Program-made: the position numbers and the translations under genes | Assembly: GCA_029242545.1 (NCBI GenBank) | Contig: JAQWTV010000123.1 | Coordinates: 108,695 to 172,694 of the forward strand | Length of the DNA stretch: 64,000 nucleotides | Direction of reading: 5' to 3' | Origin: Roseibacillus sp. | Lineage (GTDB): Bacteria > Verrucomicrobiota > Verrucomicrobiia > Verrucomicrobiales > Akkermansiaceae | Shown: piece by piece, positions 53,643 through 63,043 of the stretch | Layout of the letters: each line of letters starts with the position of its first letter | Position numbering within the stretch: position 1 is the stretch's first letter | Notes under the pieces: generated by a model | Told to the model about the DNA's origin: nothing | The model's input: only the letters and a program-made list of their open reading frames with translations | Databases searched by the model: none

Positions 53643-54122
53643 ATGATCGACATGCTGGTGCGCCTTTATGATCTCCCCGATTCCTCGGAGATCTACGGGG
53701 CGGTTGAGTCCAAAGGGATTACTCTCCGAAGACCGATGGCCTACGAGCGTCATATCCTGGCAGACTGGGTGGGAGCGCACTTCTCTCCAAAGTGGGTAAG
53801 CGAGGTGAAGGTGGCCTTTAGCAGGCAACCAGTTAGCTCGTTTGTAGCCACGCGGGATAGGGAGCTACTTGGTTTTTCCTGCTATGAAACGACGAGCAAG
53901 GGGTATTTTGGGCCGACCGGAGTCAAGGAGTCTGAGCGGGGTTCAGGCCTGGGGAAAGCCCTCCTTTTCAAGGCCCTAGAGGCAATGCGAAACGAGGGAT
54001 ACGCTTATGCAATAATCGGGGGAGTGGGCCCGAAGGAATTCTACGAGAGAGCGTGCGGAGCATTCGAAATTCCCGGGAGCGATCCAGGGATTTATGCGGA
54101 TCTTTTACCGGATCCATCGTAG
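53643..54122 (+). CDS. GNAT family N-acetyltransferase
   Basis: 159 residues. The acetyl-CoA-binding block GPTGVKESERGSGLGKALLFKALEAMRNEGYAYAII (RGxGLG-type loop) defines GNAT, preceded by SSFVATRDRELLGFSCYETTSKGYF. Substrate unknown: the family covers amino acids, aminoglycosides, ribosomal proteins and small amines. Start ATG 53643 (MIDMLVRLYDLPDSSE). Alone on the plus strand; 43 nt before ubiE. Cytoplasmic. Confidence 0.85.
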   Translation: MIDMLVRLYDLPDSSEIYGAVESKGITLRRPMAYERHILADWVGAHFSPKWVSEVKVAFSRQPVSSFVATRDRELLGFSCYETTSKGYFGPTGVKESERGSGLGKALLFKALEAMRNEGYAYAIIGGVGPKEFYERACGAFEIPGSDPGIYADLLPDPS

Positions 54123-54165
54123 GCGAACTCAGTAATATGTCTGGTAGATTGACGAGGGGTTGAAG

Positions 54166-54861
54166 ATGGAAAAAAGGGAGGCACAGGATCCGGAGTTCGT
54201 GAAAGGTGCCTTTGCGCGTATTTGCAAGAAATACTCACTGGCAAACCATGTGCTGAGCATGGGTACCGACATCCTCTGGAGAAGAAAAGTAGGTCGATTA
54301 GTGGCAGAGCATAAACCCGGGCGCATCCTCGACGTTGCAACCGGAACAGGCGATCTCGCACTCGAGCTGCAGCGCTCATGTCCCGATGCAGAGGTAATGG
54401 GAGCGGATTTCTGCGAGGAGATGCTCGACATTGCCCGGGACCGGGGTTTGAAAAAGAGCTTGGTTGCAGATGGGTTAGAGCTTCCTTTTGAGGATGACAG
54501 TTTTGATGTCGTGACGGTCGCCTTCGGCCTGCGAAACATGAAGGATTGGAAAGGAGGGCTCCAAGAGATGGCCCGGGTTGTCCGGCCTTCTGGACTTCTT
54601 CTTGTCCTGGATTTTTCCCTTCCCGAGGGTCTTCTCAGGCGTCCCTACGCATTTTACCTGAACCGGATCCTTCCGAGGATTGCCGGTGTGCTTACCGGGG
54701 AACGAGACGCGTATGATTACCTTGCCGGTTCGATTGAGCGCTTTCCGAGTGGCGGGGCGATGCTGGACCTATTGAGTGAGGCGGGGCTGCGCGAGCAGGA
54801 CTGGAAGCCTCTCACTAACGGTATAGCCTCGATTTATACGGGAAAAGGCCCAGCCGAGTAG
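54166..54861 (+). CDS. ubiE: Demethylmenaquinone/ubiquinone methyltransferase
   Basis: Methylates the quinone ring. 231 residues from ATG 54166 (MEKREAQDPEFVKGAFARICKKYSL); TTG 54160 is rejected. The SAM-binding motif ILDVATGTGDLALEL, then DFCEEMLDIARDR, LELPFEDDSFDVVTVAFGLRNM and DFSLPEG are the UbiE/MenG hallmarks. In this phylum menaquinone is the usual quinone, so MenG-type activity is likely. The N-terminal F-A-x-I-x-x-x-Y motif is present. Confidence 0.92.
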   Translation: MEKREAQDPEFVKGAFARICKKYSLANHVLSMGTDILWRRKVGRLVAEHKPGRILDVATGTGDLALELQRSCPDAEVMGADFCEEMLDIARDRGLKKSLVADGLELPFEDDSFDVVTVAFGLRNMKDWKGGLQEMARVVRPSGLLLVLDFSLPEGLLRRPYAFYLNRILPRIAGVLTGERDAYDYLAGSIERFPSGGAMLDLLSEAGLREQDWKPLTNGIASIYTGKGPAE

Positions 54862-54905
54862 TCTTAACGCTTAACATTAATACTCAGGGGATTCAGACTT
54901 ATTCC

Positions 54906-56000
54906 ATGTCCATCCAGAGCTTCGCCAATCAATTTGTCTGCGATCTGGCCGCTTATGAGCCAGGGAAGCCAGTGGAAGAGACCGCCAGAGAATTGGGGCT
55001 CCGTCCTGAGGAGATCGTAAAGCTGGCGAGTAATGAAAACCCCCTTGGTCCATCGCCCAAGGCGAAAGAGTCGATGCGTGCCGCGATCGAACAGGGGCAC
55101 CTATATCCTGATGGTGGTGGATGGGAGCTGCGCGGTGCAATTGCGGCAAAGCATGGAGTCGAAATGCAGAATGTGGTGCTCGGAAACGGATCAAATGAGC
55201 TTATTGAGCTTCTCTGTCATTGCTTTTTGAATGAGAAGACATCTCTCGTAGCGGCTGAGCATGCCTTCGTGGTTTACCGGTTGATGGCAAAGCTCTTCGG
55301 GGCGGAATACAAGGAGGTTCCGGATCCTGGTTTTATCCATGACCTTGATGCCATGGCTGATGCTATTACCGCAGATACCCGGCTAGTCTTTATCGCGAAC
55401 CCCAATAATCCCACTGGGACCATGGTGGACGGTGACATGATAGGGCGCTTTCTCGACAGGATCCCCGATCATGTCATCACAGTTTTCGATGAGGCTTATC
55501 ATGAGTTCCTCAAGGATCCTCCGGATACCATCAGCCACATCAGGAATGGGAAGAATGTATGCGTGATGAGAACGTTCTCAAAGGCTCAGGGGCTGGCAAG
55601 CCTGAGGATAGGTTATGGGATCGCTCCGGTGGCCATTGCGGATTTGTTGAATCGGGCCAGACAGCCGTTCAACGCCAATGCTATCGCTCAGGCAGGAGCA
55701 TTAGCTTCCCTCGAAGATAGCGAGCACGTGGCAAGGACCGTAGAGAATAATGATGCCGGCCTTGCGTTTTTACAGGGTGGCTTCGCCCAGCGGGGGCTGA
55801 GCTATGTCGATAGTAAGGCGAACTTCGTCCTGGTTGAGGTAGGTGATGGGGACGCCGTCTTTGCGGGAATGCTTGCCCGAGGAGTAATTGTGCGAGCCAT
55901 GCGGGGCTACAAATTGCCCGAATGGGTAAGGATCTCAGTGGGGACCAAAGCTGAGAACGAGCGCTGTTTGGAGGTGCTGGACGAGGTTCTAAAGGCCTGA
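54906..56000 (+). CDS. hisC: Histidinol-phosphate aminotransferase
   Basis: PLP enzyme of histidine biosynthesis. 364 residues, start ATG 54906. Motifs: LASNENPLGPSPKA, LGNGSNELIELL, FIANPNNPTGTMV, FDEAYHEF, and the PLP lysine K226 in RTFSKAQGLASLRIGYG. Aromatic-acid aminotransferases of the same fold are the main alternative. It follows ubiE by 44 nt and is far from hisI. Complete; the C-terminal VGTKAENERCLEVLDE region is normal. Confidence 0.92.
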   Translation: MSIQSFANQFVCDLAAYEPGKPVEETARELGLRPEEIVKLASNENPLGPSPKAKESMRAAIEQGHLYPDGGGWELRGAIAAKHGVEMQNVVLGNGSNELIELLCHCFLNEKTSLVAAEHAFVVYRLMAKLFGAEYKEVPDPGFIHDLDAMADAITADTRLVFIANPNNPTGTMVDGDMIGRFLDRIPDHVITVFDEAYHEFLKDPPDTISHIRNGKNVCVMRTFSKAQGLASLRIGYGIAPVAIADLLNRARQPFNANAIAQAGALASLEDSEHVARTVENNDAGLAFLQGGFAQRGLSYVDSKANFVLVEVGDGDAVFAGMLARGVIVRAMRGYKLPEWVRISVGTKAENERCLEVLDEVLKA

Positions 56001-56069
56001 CTAACAGGCGTTCGCTGGTTGACAGGGGCGGAGCTCCGAATTATTCTCTTTAGAGTTCTTAATAATCAG

Positions 56070-57569
56070 ATGGCACGTACTACCGCTCCGGCTACCCGGA
56101 GGTTTCATTGCGATTCCTGTCGTGGCGAAATTGAGATCCCTTTTGATCTGTCTTCTACGACCGCACCCTGCCCTCATTGCGGAATAAGTGTTTCGTCGCC
56201 GCCACCGCCGGAGGTCTTCCCGGAATCGTTGACCCGGGATCCATCGGTGGCGCGAGTCTCCGGCACTGAGGGGGAAGGGGCTCCAAGTGGCCCTCCGGTC
56301 GATTCTGATGTGACGCCCCCTGAGGTTGGAGTGGAGCCTGAGCATCAGAGTGTGCACGGGTTCGGTGGTCAGGCTCCCGGCCCGGAGAAGCGGGGGCATC
56401 CCGTGCTGGTCTTTTTGGGAGCTCTCGTAATTGTGGCGGGAGCTCTTGCCACGTTAGTATTTCTGAATAACAACGGAGTGGGGAGCGTTGTGCCTGCTCC
56501 GGAGAGGCCGGTCATTGAGAAAGATCCTCTTCCTGAGATGGAAAACCCAGTCCTCACCCGGGAAGAGTTTATTGGGGAGGGGTGGAAGAGCAGGGCGGCG
56601 GCTTCCCTTCAGGGGTTTCTTAGTGCTAGGAACGCCCGGGCGAAGTCGAACTACGTGATTGGTGGTGCGGGGCTTCTTGATGAAATGGAGCGGTTTTATG
56701 CTGGAGCAGAGGAGGTAGACGAATCGGATACGCCGGCTGAGGGCTTCAGTTACCTGCAGCTCGATATCGCGGACCGGCGGAGAGGATTGTTTTTGATGCG
56801 GTTTGAGAGGTCCTCGGAAATAAAGATGTCAGAATTTTTCCGGCCAGTGGGGTCTCTGGAGGTAGAGCACGGAGTCGAAGAGCCGGGTCTTTTGCTCTCC
56901 TCTCTGGCTTATAAAGAGCGGTTTTCGACGGAACCAGTTCGCGTTATGGGCTTCTTCAAGGAGAGAGAGGGGAAGCTCCTGCTCGACTGGCACGTCTATA
57001 CCCAGACCAAGTACCGTCTGTTCAAACATTTTATTAATACGCCACGGCCCGGAAGAGTCGGAGTATTTCGACTCATGGTCAGGGAGGCTCTGCCGCTTGG
57101 CCTGTCCGGTGAAGCATCTGAGGGGGTGCGGTTCTTTCGTTTTAGCGATCCAGCCTTTGGTCATGACCGGGTCACGGTTACAGTTCCTAATGATGGTTTA
57201 AACGGGAGGATTCTGTCCGATGTGGCATGGATTAATATTGCCGGGAAGCGGGACCAGAGCCGCTATGCAACGGTAAGGCTACGTTGGACAGAGGAGGAGG
57301 AAAGTAAGGTCGCTTTGGAGGAAGTTGTCTGCTGGGAGTTTCTTGGGCTCGGTGGTGAGATGGGAAATGCTTCTCCCCGGGAGGTTGGTGACCACGCTTT
57401 AACCGCTGAGCGGAATGGGCCCCTGCCTGAAGAGGAGCCTCAGGCGATTTCCTATCGCGAGGGTGACCAAGGAGTTGAGTCTGCCAGTGATGAAGGCGGA
57501 TCTGAAAAGAGTGACTCCCTGTCTCTGGGTGAGCCAAAGGCTCCCCGCGAGCTCCCCGAAAGCCAGTGA
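56070..57569 (+). CDS. Zinc-ribbon, single-span membrane protein of unknown function
   Basis: 499 residues from ATG 56070 (MARTTAPATRRFHCDSCRG). A zinc ribbon (C14-x2-C17 ... C34-x2-C37), a Pro/Gly-rich linker and one transmembrane helix (VLVFLGALVIVAGALATLVFL, about 117-137) lead to a large extracytoplasmic domain with no recognised family; it has beta-rich blocks (FFRFSDPAFGHDRVTVTV, YATVRLRWTEEEESKVALEEVVCWEF). The ribbon is cytoplasmic by topology. The last codons overlap the mnmE start (GTGA), so it is co-translated with a tRNA-modification GTPase, although any functional link is doubtful. The C-terminus is an acidic, low-complexity tail. Confidence 0.78.
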   Translation: MARTTAPATRRFHCDSCRGEIEIPFDLSSTTAPCPHCGISVSSPPPPEVFPESLTRDPSVARVSGTEGEGAPSGPPVDSDVTPPEVGVEPEHQSVHGFGGQAPGPEKRGHPVLVFLGALVIVAGALATLVFLNNNGVGSVVPAPERPVIEKDPLPEMENPVLTREEFIGEGWKSRAAASLQGFLSARNARAKSNYVIGGAGLLDEMERFYAGAEEVDESDTPAEGFSYLQLDIADRRRGLFLMRFERSSEIKMSEFFRPVGSLEVEHGVEEPGLLLSSLAYKERFSTEPVRVMGFFKEREGKLLLDWHVYTQTKYRLFKHFINTPRPGRVGVFRLMVREALPLGLSGEASEGVRFFRFSDPAFGHDRVTVTVPNDGLNGRILSDVAWINIAGKRDQSRYATVRLRWTEEEESKVALEEVVCWEFLGLGGEMGNASPREVGDHALTAERNGPLPEEEPQAISYREGDQGVESASDEGGSEKSDSLSLGEPKAPRELPESQ

Positions 57570-58906
57570 ATGAGACCATTGCGGCGATTGCTACCCCTTT
57601 CGGTCCGGGAGCGATCGCAATTATTCGTCTTTCGGGGGACGAGGCCCTCAGTATTACCGCGGATGCCCTTGGGAAGGATTGCGAGGAACAGGAATCAAGA
57701 AGCGTGCAGAGGGCGCGAATCCGGTCATTAGAAGGAGAGGTCATTGATGACGTCCTTGTGACCATCTTTCGAAAACCCAATAGCTACACCGGGGAGAATC
57801 TGGTGGAGGTCAGCTGTCACGGTGGGGTATTGGTCGTACAACGGGTTCTTGATCGCCTCCTGGAATGTGGCGCGAGGTCTGCGATGGCTGGAGAATTTAC
57901 TCAACGGGCCTTCCTGAATGGCAAAATGGATTTGACCCAGGCCGAGGCGGTAATGGACGTGATAGGGGCCCAGACGGACCTCGCGCTCCGGGCGGCGCAG
58001 CAGCAACTTGGTGGTAGAATTGGAGTGGAAACCGAGGAGATTCGGAGTCAGCTCCTTCATATCGTCGCTCAAATTGAGGCTTACATCGATTTTCCAGATG
58101 AGGATATCAGTCCGAAGACAGGGGACGAGCTAGAGAGGCAGCTGGAAGTATCTCGGGAACGAATCACATCATTATTAGCAACGGCTCAGCAGGGGAGAAT
58201 CCTGCGCGAAGGTGCCAAGGTCGTGATCTACGGTGAGCCTAATGTAGGTAAATCCAGCTTGCTAAACATCCTTCTTGGCCAGGAAAGAGCTATCGTAAGC
58301 GCTACTGCTGGCACGACCCGCGATACGGTTGAGGAAGTGATCAATCTCGGCGGCTTTCCTGTCCGGCTAATCGACACCGCAGGGCATCGGAAAGCGGATG
58401 ATGAGCTCGAGCGGGTTGGCGTGGAGAGAACTCTTGATAAGGTTGCCGAGGCCGATCTCATATTGGAAGTCGTCGATGCGAGCGGTCCCGGCACAGAGAG
58501 CTCGTTACGGTCGTTCAGTAACAATGCCCCTCGCCTTCTGATTCTTAACAAGTGCGACCTTCCCCTTCATTCCGATTGGAAAGGGCGGTCGGGTTCAATT
58601 GAGATCTCCTGCGCGAAGGGCTCGGGGGTCGAGGAATTGATTGCCGCGATTGTTGGAGAGTTCACTCTAGGGAATGGAACCTGGGGACAGGAGGCCGTGG
58701 CGGTCAACGCACGGCATCAAAACTGTCTGCGACGCGCAAAAGCGGGTTTGGATGAGGCTTTTGGGCAGCTTCAGGGCGGGGTAGGGCCTGAATTTGTGGC
58801 GGTAGACCTCAGGCTGGCGCTGGACGCTATTGGGGAAGTGGCTGGCAGGGTAGAGACCGAGGAGCTGCTGGGGGAGATCTTTGGGCAATTCTGTATTGGC
58901 AAATAG
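57566..58906 (+). CDS. mnmE: tRNA modification GTPase MnmE
   Basis: Works with MnmG to install cmnm5 on U34 of certain tRNAs. 446 residues. N-terminal TrmE domain: TIAAIATPFGPGAIAIIRLSG; helical part; G domain with GEPNVGKSSLLN (G1), GTTRDTVEE (G2), DTAGH (G3), LNKCDL (G4); ends with the catalytic-type C-terminus FGQFCIGK. The start is GTG 57566, overlapping the previous stop by 4 nt (GTGA). MnmG is not in the window. Confidence 0.97.
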   Translation: MNETIAAIATPFGPGAIAIIRLSGDEALSITADALGKDCEEQESRSVQRARIRSLEGEVIDDVLVTIFRKPNSYTGENLVEVSCHGGVLVVQRVLDRLLECGARSAMAGEFTQRAFLNGKMDLTQAEAVMDVIGAQTDLALRAAQQQLGGRIGVETEEIRSQLLHIVAQIEAYIDFPDEDISPKTGDELERQLEVSRERITSLLATAQQGRILREGAKVVIYGEPNVGKSSLLNILLGQERAIVSATAGTTRDTVEEVINLGGFPVRLIDTAGHRKADDELERVGVERTLDKVAEADLILEVVDASGPGTESSLRSFSNNAPRLLILNKCDLPLHSDWKGRSGSIEISCAKGSGVEELIAAIVGEFTLGNGTWGQEAVAVNARHQNCLRRAKAGLDEAFGQLQGGVGPEFVAVDLRLALDAIGEVAGRVETEELLGEIFGQFCIGK

Positions 58907-59008
58907 GGTATCCCGCCTGGATTCTCAGCTGCTCTGGGAGGGGTTGATTTTGAGACCAGAGGCTTGAAGATCTGGGATGTTGTGGCTTGCTAAGAGCACG
59001 CCTGCTTA

Positions 59009-61762
59009 ATGAACTCACTGCGCCTCGTTTCAATCTTCGGTGTCATCGGATTGGCCCTCGGTATCCTCGCGTTGGGTCAGGAGGAGGCTCCTCCGCAGGG
59101 GGAGTTGGAGGCAGACGCTTCGAAGCCTGATGCAGCGGCTGAACAGCAAAGGGTGGAAGGTGGCGCAGGGCAGGTTTTGGGAGAGGCACGCAAACTGGTG
59201 GCCCGGCTCGGAGACGACTCCTACAAGGTCAGAGAAGCTGCTACTCAGAGCCTTTGGGATCTTGGCGACGTTGGGATCGCAGCCATCAGAGAAGGCGTTG
59301 AGGCAGATAATCCTGAGATTTCCTACCGGTCGCGGATTGTCCTGCGCCGCATCATGACGGGGATTACCTCGGATACTCCGCCAGAGATTGTGGAGCTCGT
59401 TCAGCGATACTTTCGCTCCGGGCCGGAGGTGAAGAAGGGTATTTTCCAGGAGCTCCTAAATGCAGAGGCCTATATGCAAATGTTGAGGATCTATCGCTTT
59501 GAGGACAACGAGGAAGCCCGTGAGATCTGTGGAGAGCTGGTAGAAAAAGCAGTTTTGCCGCTGACCCTCAGAGAGCTAGTCGAGGGGAGGCGAAATGAGG
59601 CGGAAGAGATTCTTCGTCTCGCACCTCGCGGTGAAGAGAATAATCGACGTCTGGCATGTCTCCTTAGAATGACCGGGGAGCTGGACGAGGAAATTTTGAG
59701 CAGGACCCATGCCGTTACTCTTGGAGATGATGGGAAGGTTACTGATGCTGCCCGGGAGGCTGGCGAGCTTCAGCTTGCTCTCCTGCGCTCTGCAGGAAGG
59801 TTGGTGGAGGCGCGGGTGTTGGCAGAGAAACTGGGGCGCTCAGATGTGGTGGCGGTCATGGCGCTACTGGAGGGGGATCCTGAGCCTTACCTGCGGTGGT
59901 GTATGAATCGTCCGAGGGAGTCTGCTATTGTCAGAGTGCACGCGGAGACCGTTTTGCGTCGCTGGAAATTGGATCACGAGGAGGCTGATCGCCTGATGGA
60001 GCAGATGGCCAACGAAGCCTCCGGAGAAGGCGAAGGTGAAGAGCAGAGGGCTGCCGTTCTCTCGCTGCTGCTCAACGGGAATGTCGATTCGGGATTGCCC
60101 TTACTGTTTAGAAAGAACAAGGACTCAGCCTTTACCTATTATGACACCGTAGAGCAGCCGAGTAAGGCGCTTCAGGTGTTTGGTTACGCCGGAGGCGACG
60201 AGCAACGTCGAGAGTGGCTGGATAAGCGTCTTGAGGTGATGGCGATGGACTGGTCTGAATCAGAGGAGGAGCGGTATGAAGTGCTCACTATTGCCGCTTT
60301 TCTGCACACCCGTGGGGAGCAGGAAGAAAGCGTCAGGATCATGGAGCGGATTTCCGAGCTGGCAATGAAGGAAGGTTTTTCGAACTGGCTGGAGTTCATC
60401 GGGCGGCTGAATGATCTCGGTGGAAGTCTTTATGAGATGGCCTTCATGGCTGCATCAAAAAGGCTCACTGCGGATTCGAAGGAGCGAGATGATCTGCGGG
60501 TTGTATCACACCTCTTTGGGGAGGGTGACTCCGCGCCGCGTCTATGGGGATTTCTGAAGAAGATCGAAGGGGAAAAGGCCAAGAGAATTCTCCTGCTAGG
60601 GGCTCTCTACGGGATCGTGCACATGGACGACGAGAAATTTCGGGCTGCTCTCAAGAGCTTGGAAGAAAAGGCTGCCGAAGAGGAAGCACAGCAACAAATT
60701 CTAGGTGACCTTTTGGAGGCCGCGGAGGCGCGGGATGAGGCTGCCGTATCTGTCGCCCTGCTCGAAGAGCTGGCGAAAGAGGATCCAGATATGAAGTGGG
60801 GCAAGAAGCTGGCCGCAAAGTACGGGCAGGTATCAGAATGGGGAAGGGCGGTTTCCAAATTGCAGGAGGTGATCGAGAAGGAGCCTGCCAATATGCGCTA
60901 TCTTGCCTACTACGGAGGTGCTCTTGTGAGGACCGGGAATGAAGGGGATGCGCTGGAGCCGCTCGAAAAGGTGGAAACGTTCTCTTTGGATGAACCCATC
61001 AGGCTCCTCCGGATGGCCCTGGATGTGAATAGTAGTGGGGCGGTGGGTAAGGCGGAGCAATACTGGCGGAAGCTGGTTATGACGGGAGGTCCGGCCGACT
61101 GGTATTGGCAAACCGCAGCTTCCTATTTCTCCAAGCTGGCAAGACAGAACAAGAGGTGGAGGGTGGCTGCCGCCTTTGCGGAGGTTGACGCCATGCAATA
61201 CCTCAAGGGGAGATCAACGTTTATTAATCCAGTCACCTTTATTCGAAAGCGATTTATTGCAGATCTCTATCGTGGATTGGCCCTTCACGAGGAGGGGAAT
61301 CTGGAAGAGGCGAATAAGCTCTTTCGAAGTTCTTTCGAGATTTTGAACGGGGACGGAATTCTGGCGGACGACTATTTCCCGCTTCTCCGTGAAGCTGGGC
61401 TCGTAGAGGAGCATGATCGTAACTTCAGGATCGTTTACGAGCGGTTGGGTAAGTCCATCGAGGCCTATCCGCGAGCGCACAATACTTACAACAGTGCGGC
61501 CTGGATGGCGTCGCGGGCCTGCCGGGAATTGCCCGACGCCATGCAAAAGATCGAAAGAGCACTAGCGATGCGTCCCCGCCAAGCGGCCTATCTTGATACC
61601 ATGGCTGAGGTCTGGTTTGCGCAGCGCGACCGAAGCAAGGCTGTGGAGTGGTCCCGTAAAGCCGTCCGGGACAGCTTTCACGGAGGCTCAGGGTCCGAGG
61701 CTGGCGTTGGATTGAGGGAGCAGTATGACAGGTTTTCCTCCAGCGAGTTTCCGGTGCCATAA
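59009..61762 (+). CDS. Large HEAT/TPR-repeat exported or anchored protein
   Basis: 917 residues. An N-terminal hydrophobic segment (VSIFGVIGLALGILALG) could be a signal peptide or anchor. Then a Glu-rich linker, a HEAT-like segment (KLVARLGDDSYKVREAATQSLWDLGD, about 62-115), and long TPR-like helical repeats, ending with the block YNSAAWMASRACRELPDAMQKIERALAMRP. Probably a protein-interaction scaffold in the envelope. No enzymatic motif. Distinct from the TPR protein at the left edge, though of a similar kind. The stop lies 25 nt before the tRNA gene (opposite strand). Confidence 0.8.
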   Translation: MNSLRLVSIFGVIGLALGILALGQEEAPPQGELEADASKPDAAAEQQRVEGGAGQVLGEARKLVARLGDDSYKVREAATQSLWDLGDVGIAAIREGVEADNPEISYRSRIVLRRIMTGITSDTPPEIVELVQRYFRSGPEVKKGIFQELLNAEAYMQMLRIYRFEDNEEAREICGELVEKAVLPLTLRELVEGRRNEAEEILRLAPRGEENNRRLACLLRMTGELDEEILSRTHAVTLGDDGKVTDAAREAGELQLALLRSAGRLVEARVLAEKLGRSDVVAVMALLEGDPEPYLRWCMNRPRESAIVRVHAETVLRRWKLDHEEADRLMEQMANEASGEGEGEEQRAAVLSLLLNGNVDSGLPLLFRKNKDSAFTYYDTVEQPSKALQVFGYAGGDEQRREWLDKRLEVMAMDWSESEEERYEVLTIAAFLHTRGEQEESVRIMERISELAMKEGFSNWLEFIGRLNDLGGSLYEMAFMAASKRLTADSKERDDLRVVSHLFGEGDSAPRLWGFLKKIEGEKAKRILLLGALYGIVHMDDEKFRAALKSLEEKAAEEEAQQQILGDLLEAAEARDEAAVSVALLEELAKEDPDMKWGKKLAAKYGQVSEWGRAVSKLQEVIEKEPANMRYLAYYGGALVRTGNEGDALEPLEKVETFSLDEPIRLLRMALDVNSSGAVGKAEQYWRKLVMTGGPADWYWQTAASYFSKLARQNKRWRVAAAFAEVDAMQYLKGRSTFINPVTFIRKRFIADLYRGLALHEEGNLEEANKLFRSSFEILNGDGILADDYFPLLREAGLVEEHDRNFRIVYERLGKSIEAYPRAHNTYNSAAWMASRACRELPDAMQKIERALAMRPRQAAYLDTMAEVWFAQRDRSKAVEWSRKAVRDSFHGGSGSEAGVGLREQYDRFSSSEFPVP

Positions 61763-61787
61763 CGCGCCGTTGCTTGATTGGGCCAAG

Positions 61788-61875
61788 TGGCGGAGGGGGT
61801 GGGATTCGAACCCACGATAGGTTGCCCTATGCCAGTTTTCAAGACTGGTGCATTCAACCGCTCTGCCACCCCTCC
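61788..61875 (-). tRNA. tRNA-Ser(UGA), CCA encoded
   Basis: 88-nt gene, 5' end at 61875, CCA at 61788-61790. Acceptor stem GGAGGGG (61869-61875) pairs with CCCCTCC (61792-61798); discriminator G at 61791. Anticodon loop CTTGAAA with anticodon TGA; class II with a long variable arm; T-arm GTGGGTTCGAATCCCAC. The only tRNA seen in the window; next to a tyrosine recombinase gene. Confidence 0.95.
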
Positions 61876-61930
61876 GCTATTTGATGATCAATGAGTTACG
61901 ACGGAACAAAATGGGCCTTTCCTGATCTTG

Positions 61931-61947
61931 TATACTAGTTATATACT
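61931..61947 (+). promoter_or_regulatory. AT-rich direct repeat, possible integrase promoter/operator
   Basis: TATACT occurs at 61931-61936 and again at 61942-61947, 11 bp apart (one helical turn). Either copy could serve as a -10 element for the integrase gene (ATG 61976), and the pair could bind a regulator such as the excisionase-like protein. A TTGAT-g-ATCAA inverted repeat lies at 61881-61891, at the tRNA 5' end. Inference only. Confidence 0.3.
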
Positions 61948-61975
61948 GAAGCGTATCACCACTGATCGCGACGGT

Positions 61976-63043
61976 ATGGAAACTAGTAACAGGTTTGAAA
62001 AGGTTCATGGGGTTAGGTCGCTCTACAAACGAGCGGGGCGGTTCTATGCGAGGATCACCGTCGGGGGCAAGCAAACTTACCGCTCACTCAATACGAGCAA
62101 GAAAAGGGAGGCCGAGGATGCGCTGGCGCAACTCAAGACGGGCAAGCCCATGGCTGTGGTGAGCCGGAAGCAACCCACGCTCTATGAGGCCATCGAGCAG
62201 TGCCTAGAATTCCGCAAAACTCGTAGGGGAGCGTCTCGGCCGCTTTCTCGTAGGACGATCGGCACCCACCGGGAACTTGCCAACCGAGCGCATACGCTTT
62301 TCCCAGATAAGCAGCTTTCCCGGTTCAAGGATTCCGACTTCATGAAGCCTCTTGAGGAGAGCGGTTTGTCTGCGTCTTGGAGGAAGCAGATTTTTGAACT
62401 GATTAAAGGGTCTTACGAAAGGGCAGTGAACCTGGGCCAGATTGAGCTCAACCCGCTGAAGGGGATTGTCCCGGCTCAAGTTAGGCGCAAAGAGCGTTCG
62501 CTTCCCAGCCGCGAGCAGTTCGATGCAGTCTGTGATTCGATGGAGGTTTTGTTTTCCAAGCGGGGGAAAGGGCTATCGGTTGCAGGGGGAAAGGGGGCCG
62601 CTCTTTCAACACGGTTCCTCGCCTTTTCTGGAATGCGAATCAGTGAAGCCCTTGGCGTTGATTGGGATCACATTGTTGATGGAAAGATTGAAGTCTACGG
62701 CAGCGATGGGGAGCTCAAGACTGAGAACTCCCGGCGCAAGATTCACATCAACGGACCTTTGCAGGAGGTTCTTGATGAAATCGCTCGGATATACGGAAAA
62801 GAGGGGCGCGTAATGCCCACGGCCAATCTGAGGAAGTATTTGGAGCACGCTTGCGCTCATGTGGGGATTCAGAGGATGACTCACCACGATTTGCGCTCTT
62901 GGTTTTGCACTTGGTGCGTGCTCAGCGGTGTAGACGTTAATACCACGGCCGAGTGGATGGGGGATGAGGTGCAAACGATCCTTAAAATCTATTTGCAGGT
63001 TAACGATGAAGCGCAACGGGAGGCCGCGACTAAGCTGCAATGA
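61976..63043 (+). CDS. Tyrosine-type site-specific recombinase (integrase)
   Basis: 355 residues from ATG 61976 (METSNRFEKVHGVRSLYK); a TTG at 61928 is possible. N-terminal arm-binding-like domain, core-binding domain about 65-165, catalytic domain from about 175. Catalytic R221 (FSGMRISEA), K248 region (ELKTENSRRKI), H304-x-x-R307 (MTHHDLRSW) and nucleophile Y339 (LKIYLQV). The usual LGH box is AEWMGD, with Asp in place of the second His. Integrases of this kind insert elements into tRNA genes; the neighbouring tRNA-Ser fits. The next gene starts inside its stop (ATGA). Confidence 0.92.
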   Translation: METSNRFEKVHGVRSLYKRAGRFYARITVGGKQTYRSLNTSKKREAEDALAQLKTGKPMAVVSRKQPTLYEAIEQCLEFRKTRRGASRPLSRRTIGTHRELANRAHTLFPDKQLSRFKDSDFMKPLEESGLSASWRKQIFELIKGSYERAVNLGQIELNPLKGIVPAQVRRKERSLPSREQFDAVCDSMEVLFSKRGKGLSVAGGKGAALSTRFLAFSGMRISEALGVDWDHIVDGKIEVYGSDGELKTENSRRKIHINGPLQEVLDEIARIYGKEGRVMPTANLRKYLEHACAHVGIQRMTHHDLRSWFCTWCVLSGVDVNTTAEWMGDEVQTILKIYLQVNDEAQREAATKLQ

